Assembly: GCF_049243985.1 (NCBI RefSeq)
Contig: NC_135379.1
Coordinates: forward strand, 28,407,001-28,471,000
Direction: 5' to 3'
DNA: 64,000 nucleotides
From: Paroedura picta
Taxonomy: Eukaryota; Chordata; Lepidosauria; Squamata; Gekkonidae
Part shown: positions 58,501-64,000 of the stretch, one piece after another
Layout: every line of letters starts with the position of its first letter
Position numbering within the stretch: the stretch's first letter is position 1
Notes under the pieces: model-generated
The model's database searches: none
What the model saw: only the letters and a program-made list of their open reading frames with translations
Told to the model about the DNA's origin: nothing
Translations under genes and position numbers: made by a program

Positions 58501-61500
58501 TGCAATTGGAGGTGGCCTTCTGTTGTGCCTGCCTTTGTCTCTTCTGCCAGCTTGGTGTCATGGTTAGGGGAGTGGACTTCTAATCTGGTGAGCCAGGTTT
58601 GATTCCCTGCTCCTCCGCATGCAACCAGCTGGGTGACCTCAGGCTCACCACAACACTGATATAGCTGTTCTGACCAAGCAGTGATATCAGGGCTCTCTCA
58701 GCCTCACCTACCTATCAAGGTGTCTGTTGTGGGGAGAGGAAAGGGAAGGCAACTGTAAGCCGCTTTGAGACTCCTTCGGGTAGAGAAAAGCAGCATATAA
58801 AAACCAACCCTTCTTGCTTCCTTCTCTCTGTTTGCTGAATACCTTCTTTAGATCAGTTCTTTAATTTCCTTTTATCCTCAAATCCCACTTCTTCAGTAAA
58901 GCATTGCTGGAATCACAGTGGCTCACCTAGTCAATACCTCTATTGATACCAGACTCATCCTGCCATTACTTTCTTGCTGATCTACCACAGAGGTTTTCAG
59001 CCTCAGGGCCAGCCTTTAACACTCATGCAGCAATATGAGACACATTGTGAGCTGGGCCTCATGACAGGAAGTCACATAATCTGACCCACATGACAGACGT
59101 CAGCATTATGAACTCATAGTGGAGTTCATGCTGTAGATACATGTAGTGCATAGGAGAACCAGCTAGCCAAAGAAAGGCTGGGAAAGAGAGGCAAGAGAGA
59201 GTTTTTTTCAAAGAGAGATGTCTCTGGGCTTTTCTGCACGCGTTAAATATAGTGAAATGTAGGCATTATATTCTGGCCGCTCTACATGACGTCGCCCACA
59301 TCCAGCGTCTGGCCAGCCGACAGCTCACCATATCCTCCATTTTAAAGCGTGAGTTTGGGAACTGCATAAAGTGGATTCACCAATCTAAAAAGTGCTAGCA
59401 GCCAGAGAGCAACCAGCAGGCAACCAGCAGAAGGAAGGTATAGAGGCTCAAACATGCTAGAGTCATCTGTATCATTCTGCCCTTGCACCTGCCTCCCTCT
59501 CCTGGGAACAGGAATTTCTTTTTAAAAATGGTGACATGCCTGGAGCAATGACTAGGCGGACACACATATAGGCAATGCCAGAAATAAAAGAAAATGTTTT
59601 TAAAGTGTGCCTCTTGAAAGTTTTCTCCCTCACCCCAAATCAGGAACGATTCCCCCCCTCCCCGTGCAAAACCAAAGGACTCGTGAATTACTCAAGGGCC
59701 CAATCCTGCCAGTTTCGCTTCACCCCCATTAAAGTAAATTGACTACAATGGGAATTTTGGCTTTTCCACCTTTTCTGGGGCCTGTTTTTTTTTTTTTTAG
59801 GTACAACCTCCAAACTTTCAGGGTACCTTCAGGAGGCTCTTCCTCGATTCCCCTCCAAATTTGAGATTGATTGGTCCAAGGGATCCACTTCTAGGGGCTC
59901 CCAAAAAGAGTGCCCCCATCCCTCCATTATATCCTATAGCAGAGGTAGTCAAACTGCGGCCCTCCAGATGTCCATGGACTACAATTCCCATCAGCCCCTG
60001 CCAGCATTTGCTGGCAGGGGCCCATGGGAATTGTAGTCCATGGACATCTGGAGGGCCGCAGTTTGACTACCCCTGTCCTATAGGATGGACTCTCCATTGG
60101 ATATAATGGAGGGATGGGGGCACCCTCTTCGGGAGCACCTAGAAGTGGACCACTTGAACCAATCGTTATGGAATTTGGAGGGGAGCCAGGGAAGAGCCTT
60201 CCGGAGCTACCTGGAAAGTTTGGAGGCTGTAACTTAACCACCACCCCAGGCCCTGGGAAAGGCGGAAAAGCTGAAATTCCCATTGTAGTCAATGGAGGAA
60301 GGGGATTGGTTGCCTGAATTGATTGGCAGGTGGAAGTGTGACGTGTATAAGGCACGTTGCTCTCTTCCGCCATTTCCAGCAGCAGATGTGGAGGGTGAGA
60401 TGCGCAGAAAGTCGACAGATAAAGGCAAGACAGCAAAAAGGTGAGGAGGGGCTGGGATAAAAGTCCAATAAAATTTAGCGCTTTGCCATTCAGCTGGCTT
60501 AACACTATTTTTACTAATGTGCAGAGATGCCCCCTGAATCTGCCAGTGCTGACAAGAAATCCTCTGGACTATGGAGTGTCTTCAGCTTACTGACCTCCTG
60601 CTGCTGTCATTATTGGTGCAAAGGGAGGAGGTGGAGCTGCTCCCTTGCTGTCTTCACTTGCACACCAGCAGCAGGTGCCTCCCCAAAGCATCAAAAGAAT
60701 CTCCATCTATTGGTGTTGGAGACCCAGCAGGTAGGGCTCAGACAGATGGCCTAAGAATCACTGATCTATGGACGTTTTTAAGTGCATGGTATTGTATGAT
60801 GGTAACATAAACATTGAGAAGGTGATGGTAATTTCAGTTAAACAGGCATCCCATGGCACCACAAAGATTAACAACATTTATTTCAGCACAAGCCATTGTG
60901 AATCAGAATTCATGTTGTGATATGCGGGAATAGGTTTTGTTAGTCTGAGGTAACACTGGAACCCACAGTGAACCCTTCATAATTTTACTACTATTCTTTT
61001 GTTGAACAGATGGTGGTTTATATCTGGTTGCCTTGCACACCATTAAACTGTATGCTGTAGAACCTGTGTTTTCAAGGAGATTAGAGGTGTTTTTTTTTCT
61101 TTTTTTGTTCTAAGATATCTGAACTCAACGATGTAGCTAGTCAACCACCACATGCATTTGGATTTGGGGGACAGCAGTCGTCAGCTTTTGGGGGACAGCA
61201 GTCATCAGCTTTTGGGGAACAGCAGTCAGCTTTTGGGGGACAGCAGTCATCAGCTTTTGGGACATCAAGTGAGTATTTTATGCTAAACTCAAGTAATCAG
61301 TCATGCCTGTATTTTTCTGCTGTTCTCTCTTAAAGTAGTTAACATATATGTTTTATAAATGCTGTTCTGTGTGCTCCTATTGCAGCCTTTCCTGTGAATA
61401 AACATGGCAGCATTAAATCCTTTTCATTCAAATCACCTTTGGAACTTGCTAATGTCTCATCTGGAAGCCTGCCTGCATTTGGGAGCCATTCTGGTGCTCA

Positions 61501-61960
61501 GAAGCATTCATCGCTGGGTGCAACTGCTTCATCTACTACTACTACTACTACCCATTCAGTTGGCTTTGGGCACCAAAGTGCTTCATCTGCAGCTTCCTTT
61601 TCATTTAAAAGTTCTGCAGCTTCTGGTGGCTTTGGAACTTCTGGATTTTCAGGGTTTGGACATTCACTTCCCACAAGTTCTTCAAATAACACATCTGCTC
61701 CTGTGTTTGGTGCTGGCAATTCAGCAGTTGCTGCCTCAACTTTGGATTCCAGGAGCAACCTGTTTGGACAACCCACAAATGCTTTTGGGAAGAGTGTTGC
61801 ACTTGCGTCATCAGTAACCCAGACCAATACCATTTCTGAAAAATTATTTACACCGAGGAATGAACTATTTGCAGATGAGCTGAAGCAATTTGAAGCAAAG
61901 AAATTTACACTAGGAAAGATTCCTTTAAAGCCACCTCCCATGGAACTTCTAATTGTGTAA
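52410..61960 (+). CDS. NUP42: NUP42 (NUPL2) nucleoporin, complete (7 coding exons)
   Basis: Coding exons: 52410-52530, 53892-54114, 55111-55205, 56076-56152, 56339-56425, 61115-61268 and 61386-61960. They total 1332 bases, 443 codons plus TAA; human is 423 residues from memory. NUP42 sits at the cytoplasmic face of the nuclear pore, binds GLE1 and supports DDX19-driven mRNA export. Features are a CCCH zinc finger (C-x7-C-x5-C-x3-H, residues 8-26); an [18 protein letters not shown] stretch like human; a conserved helical part ([20 protein letters not shown] and [11 protein letters not shown]); 13 FG dipeptides; and the GLE1-binding tail [18 protein letters not shown]. The extra length against human is partly a tandem FG array in exon 6. 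All introns are GT-AG. Confidence 0.96.
53193..53361. repeat. Large inverted repeat enclosing a copied segment
   Basis: The left arm starts ctactattgtagttgtaata (53193) and the right arm ends as its mirror at 53361. The 48-base arms match apart from a 3-base indel. The loop holds a 69-base segment (53245-53313) identical to 54481-54549. NUP42 intron 1. Confidence 0.9.
53245..53313 (+). repeat. 69-bp duplicated segment, copy 1
   Basis: It begins tgatcaaaaaggtgttgcaa and ends ccttctaatataa. It is base-for-base identical to 54481-54549 as far as I can read. Confidence 0.93.
53892..54114 (+). CDS. NUP42: NUP42 coding exon 2
   Basis: It encodes residues 41-114 ([20 protein letters not shown]...KNDDEKLL) plus two bases. 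Similarity to human is clear in SRRGGW, QRY, QPPSFSK and DEKLL. The acceptor is CTTAAG after a pyrimidine run; the donor is GTAAGT. Confidence 0.92.
54481..54549 (+). repeat. 69-bp duplicated segment, copy 2
   Basis: It is identical to 53245-53313. Here it sits in ordinary intron 2 sequence without flanking inverted arms, so this may be the source copy. Confidence 0.93.
55111..55205 (+). CDS. NUP42: NUP42 coding exon 3
   Basis: It encodes residues 115-146 ([32 protein letters not shown]) plus one base, nearly the same as the human segment. The acceptor is TATCCAG; the donor is GTAAAA. Confidence 0.95.
56076..56152 (+). CDS. NUP42: NUP42 coding exon 4
   Basis: It encodes residues 147-172 ([26 protein letters not shown]). 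The human counterpart is GFTDISPEELRLEYHN. The acceptor is TTGCAG; the donor is GTAAGT. Confidence 0.95.
56339..56425 (+). CDS. NUP42: NUP42 coding exon 5
   Basis: It encodes residues 173-201 ([29 protein letters not shown]). The human counterpart is [20 protein letters not shown]. Phase 0 at both ends; the donor is GTGAGA. Confidence 0.95.
56426..58010. other. NUP42 intron 5, left part, possible LTR remnant
   Basis: No exon is seen. Around 57165-57260 a segment with AATAAAGTTTATTAAAAG and nearby GC-rich sequence has the look of a terminal repeat from an old LTR element, but no partner was found. Confidence 0.25.
58011..58220. mobile_element. TTAA-flanked MITE
   Basis: The left end is ggtgaccagatt and the right end aatctggtcaca, a 12-base inverted repeat with one mismatch, flanked on both sides by ttaa (58007-58010 and 58221-58224). 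A TTAA target is typical of piggyBac- and Kolobok-type elements. No coding sequence. Confidence 0.65.
58546..58822 (+). mobile_element. Sauria-type tRNA SINE, near full length
   Basis: The head (gccagcttggtgtcatggtt), B box (aggtttgattccctg), middle (ctgttctgaccaagcagtga) and tail (gtaagccgctttgagactcc, ctt) are all continuous. It shows the uninterrupted form of the copy split at 43011. Confidence 0.8.
59738..60293. repeat. Long inverted repeat, about 200-base arms
   Basis: Arms 59738-59939 and 60076-60293 are mirror images at roughly four bases in five: attgactacaatgggaattt starts the left arm and its complement ends the right. Shared blocks include cctccaaactttc, ggctcttcc, ccactteta-like sequence and tgcccccatccctccattat. 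They are separated by MITE copy C. Confidence 0.88.
59940..60075. mobile_element. 136-bp palindromic hAT-like MITE, copy C
   Basis: It is flanked by a perfect 8-bp duplication, tcctatag (59932-59939 and 60076-60083), inside the loop of the larger palindrome. Confidence 0.9.
61115..61268 (+). CDS. NUP42: NUP42 coding exon 6 with tandem FG repeats
   Basis: It encodes residues 202-252 plus one base: [18 protein letters not shown], then four near-identical GQQSSAFG-type units. The human counterpart starts LSDVKDGVNQAAPAFGFG. The acceptor follows a long T-run (ttctaag); the donor is GTGAGT. Confidence 0.93.
61169..61261 (+). repeat. NUP42: Coding minisatellite, 24-base unit x4
   Basis: Units at 61169-61192, 61193-61216, 61217-61237 and 61238-61261 read GGACAGCAGTCRTCAGCTTT plus TGGG; the third lacks one triplet and starts GAA. 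Each encodes (G/E)QQ(S)SAFG. Very low divergence points to recent expansion. Confidence 0.92.
61386..61960 (+). CDS. NUP42: NUP42 coding exon 7 (FG region, GLE1-binding tail)
   Basis: It encodes the end of codon 253 to residue 443 ([20 protein letters not shown]...) with seven FG dipeptides and Ser/Thr-rich spacers. It ends [16 protein letters not shown]... [20 protein letters not shown] and TAA (61958-61960). The tail is nearly the human one. Overlapping long frames on both strands are by-products of the biased composition. Confidence 0.97.
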
Positions 61961-62160
61961 AGTATTTGGAAGATGTCTTTTAGCACTTTTGTTCCCAGGG
62001 TCTAGTCTTCAATTTTATTTCTTCATAACTGAGATATTTGTTCTGGCGTATTGCCATTGCTTCAGGAAAATTATTTTCATTTATAGTAACCAGTTAGTTA
62101 TCTGTTTTAACTTGTGGCCTCCAAAATGGATGTAGTTAACTTGAGAAGAGCACACCATAA

Positions 62161-62166
62161 AATAAA
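62161..62166 (+). terminator. NUP42: NUP42 polyadenylation signal candidate
   Basis: AATAAA lies about 200 bases after the stop codon. Confidence 0.6.
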
Positions 62167-62550
62167 GCATTCGCAATCATTTAAAAACACAGCAGTCCTA
62201 AATCCAATTATTTGGGGATGTTGGCTACCATGCCCTTATGATCAAGAACCATTTGCAAGCAATTTAATCCAAAACATATCCTAATCCCTTTAAAATCATA
62301 CCAATTCCCGCTTCCCATTGTAGTAGTTCCAACATGACCCACAAACCCTTTCTTCCATCCCTCACTGTTTCTGTAGTTTTGACCATAAACTCCAGCATAA
62401 CACCACAGTCCTCATCCTTGCATTTCCAGTTGCATTAGGTTAGGCTGGTTTGAATGAACAGATACAGTAAAGGCTTTGTTTTAGGTAAATGTAGGTCTTC
62501 CTCTTAACAGCCAAAATGTATCCTCCATATTATGAAACACTGCACATCAT

Positions 62551-62740
62551 TGTTTGTTTTATTTTATTTATTTGGATTTTTATACTGCCCATTCTTTACT
62601 GCTCTGTGCAGTTTATATGGAACACTGCGTAATTTTACATGGAACATTATAACACTCTATAACATTATACAATTTTCAACAGAACAATACAAACTGTCAG
62701 TAACAATTACAACACAACATGAATAACAACGGTGGGGAGA
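62551..62740 (-). mobile_element. LINE 3' tail fragment
   Basis: Sequence tttatttatttggattttta, then tactgcccattc, reads on the minus strand like the 3' tail of the L2-like copy at 2431. Confidence 0.5.
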
Positions 62741-62884
62741 ACAAATTGTTCAGTCATGAAAGGGTGTTTGAAGGGGGGGGGGACCAGCAGACATTCCAAG
62801 ATGAGATGCTGCTTATAACAGGAAATAAATATCCCCATCCCACTTTGGCTTTGTGTGCCTTCCCTTATTTAGCTGTTGACTAGA

Positions 62885-63258
62885 AAGTGGTTCTCAACCT
62901 TCCTAGTGCCGCAACCCTTTAATACAGTTCCTCATGTTGTGTTGACCACCAACCATAAAATTAGGCAAGTGTTCTTTCACAGAAATTAAATCGAAACTGA
63001 ACAATGGTGTGAAGATCCATTGTTCATGAATGCATATAAATTTTTTTTTCTGGGGTTTCTCATTTCAGTTCTGCCTCTTGTCCCACCATGCCGATCTCAA
63101 TCTTTTCCGCTGCTCCAGACAGACAAACGCTCTCTCTTGATCTACCCCACAAGCTGTTGTGTGGATAGCGCCCCCCTAGCCAAGCTGCTTGCCCTGCCAT
63201 GACACCTGTGAAAGGGCCATTCGACCCCGAAAGGTGTCCCCCAGGTCGAGAACCATTG
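62885..63258 (+). mobile_element. SPIN-like hAT non-autonomous element, copy 2
   Basis: It starts aagtggttctcaaccttcct, then taatacagttcctcatgttg and ccaaccataaaatta, and ends ccaggtcgagaaccattg. It is the same family as 123-499, in opposite orientation, sharing the interior (gatccattgttcatgaatgc and ctgcctcttgtcccacca). The target duplication is unclear. Confidence 0.75.
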
Positions 63259-63386
63259 AGCTAGATGGACCTGGTTTGACTCAACTGACTATTCTTACCG
63301 TAGACGCAGAAAACCATTTGTGTAAGACATTTCCCACCTACACAGATCATTAAATGATTATCAGCTATGTCAGGTGCATATGCTCT

Positions 63387-63592
63387 CACTTGAATAGCCC
63401 AGGCTAGTCAGTCTTGCCAGATGTCAGCAGCTAAGCAGGGTCAATCCTATCTAGTATTCAGATGAATCCAAGGATTACCATGGTCATGTTGTGGAGGCAG
63501 GCAATGGCAAACTATCTCTGATCATCTCTTGCCTTGAAAATCCTATGGAGTTATCATAAGTCAACTGATTTGACAGCACTTTCCACCATCAC
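63387..63592 (+). mobile_element. 5S rRNA-derived SINE, copy 3
   Basis: Head: gcccaggctagtcagtcttg, then cagcagctaagcagggtcaa. Tail: ggcaatggcaaactatctct, ttgccttgaaaatcctatgg and tcaactgatttgacagcact. Confidence 0.75.
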
Positions 63593-64000
63593 CATGGGCA
63601 TATGTGAATGTATGCAAATTATATATACTTAGAAATCATATTGTTCATGTGCAGGAAAATGCACAGTGTTAATATGCCCTTCATGCTGAGAAGAAGGGTG
63701 CCTTTTCCCCCTAACTATTGTATAAGAAATTTTGTTCTGAGGACAGAACAAATAATTGCCCAGTGACCTAACAGAATAAATCTTTAGTTTTGATGTGAAA
63801 GACAACATGGTCTCCCCCCAAAAAAACAAACAAACCTGGGGAGCTAAAAAAGACACAGCCTTTTAAAGCACTTTAAACTTCTGGAAAAAGAACAAGGATT
63901 GAAACAAAGCTGGATGTTCTCAGCCTCTAATCTGATTTCATGTGATTGCTTTTCACTTCACGTCTTTGAAACAACAGGATGTGTGAGTCACTGACATTCC
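63593..64000. other. NUP42 downstream, no feature seen
   Basis: Unique-looking AT-rich sequence to the window edge. In human the next gene is GPNMB, but no exon of it is visible here. Confidence 0.4.

Larger units (their letters stand above)
59226..60532. mobile_element. DNA transposon with foldback core, GGGCATTTC-end family
   Basis: The left end gggcttttctgcacgcgtta matches the reverse complement of the right end, gggcatctctgcacattag; both then reach a 'atagtg' motif, giving about 30 bases of imperfect inverted repeat. The left 400 bases match the copy at 18598. The right half holds a large palindrome (59738-60293) with MITE copy C at its centre. No transposase or clear target duplication. 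NUP42 intron 5. Confidence 0.6.

Noticed and set aside
61404-61986. 137- and 162-codon frames overlapping NUP42 exon 7 on both strands
   Set aside because: They are by-products of Ser/Thr/Gly-rich coding sequence. The frame ending in the GLE1-binding tail is the conserved one.
1-64000. CRISPR array, operon or prokaryotic cassette
   Set aside because: The repeats present are dispersed or palindromic transposons without regular spacers. All supported genes are intron-containing vertebrate genes.

Overview
This window looks like nuclear DNA of a squamate reptile, possibly a gecko. The genes are vertebrate, with large introns. The repeats are a squamate mixture: tRNA-derived Sauria-type SINEs, 5S rRNA-derived SINEs, RTE/BovB, CR1 and L2-like LINEs, and many short hAT-like elements. 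The assignment is inferred from repeat content and exon similarity read by eye. No search was run.

Three protein genes are present in the order and orientation known from human 7p15.3. (1) HYCC1 (FAM126A, hyccin) is on the minus strand. Only its first two coding exons are here (2290-2240 and 1486-1385), behind a long first intron and a CpG-rich presumed promoter at about 10.1-11.1 kb. The rest lies beyond the left edge. (2) KLHL7 is on the plus strand and complete. Eleven coding exons run from 21731 to 47612; they splice in frame to 586 codons plus stop, the usual family length. (3) NUP42 (NUPL2) is on the plus strand and complete. Seven coding exons run from 52410 to 61960, giving 443 codons. 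It has an N-terminal CCCH zinc finger, an FG-repeat middle and a conserved C-terminal GLE1-binding tail. Every internal exon found has AG/GT borders and consistent phases.

The three genes act separately: HYCC1 in the plasma-membrane PI4KA complex, KLHL7 as a CUL3 ubiquitin-ligase adaptor, and NUP42 at the cytoplasmic face of the nuclear pore in mRNA export. Only synteny links them.

Most other recognisable sequence is transposon fossil: three exact-length (136 bp) palindromic hAT-like MITEs with 8-bp target duplications; two SPIN-like hAT copies at opposite ends of the window; a three-layer nest at 59.2-60.5 kb; an L2-like LINE inserted into a SINE at 42.9-44.2 kb; a CR1 with a remnant esterase ORF1; a gag-only LTR element at 37.2-38.9 kb; and an unclassified DNA-transposon family with GGGCATTTC-type ends. 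In NUP42, a 69-bp sequence in intron 2 has an exact second copy in intron 1, where it forms the loop of a large inverted repeat. I found no CRISPR array, operon, rRNA or functional tRNA gene, and no evidence of a novel gene system.
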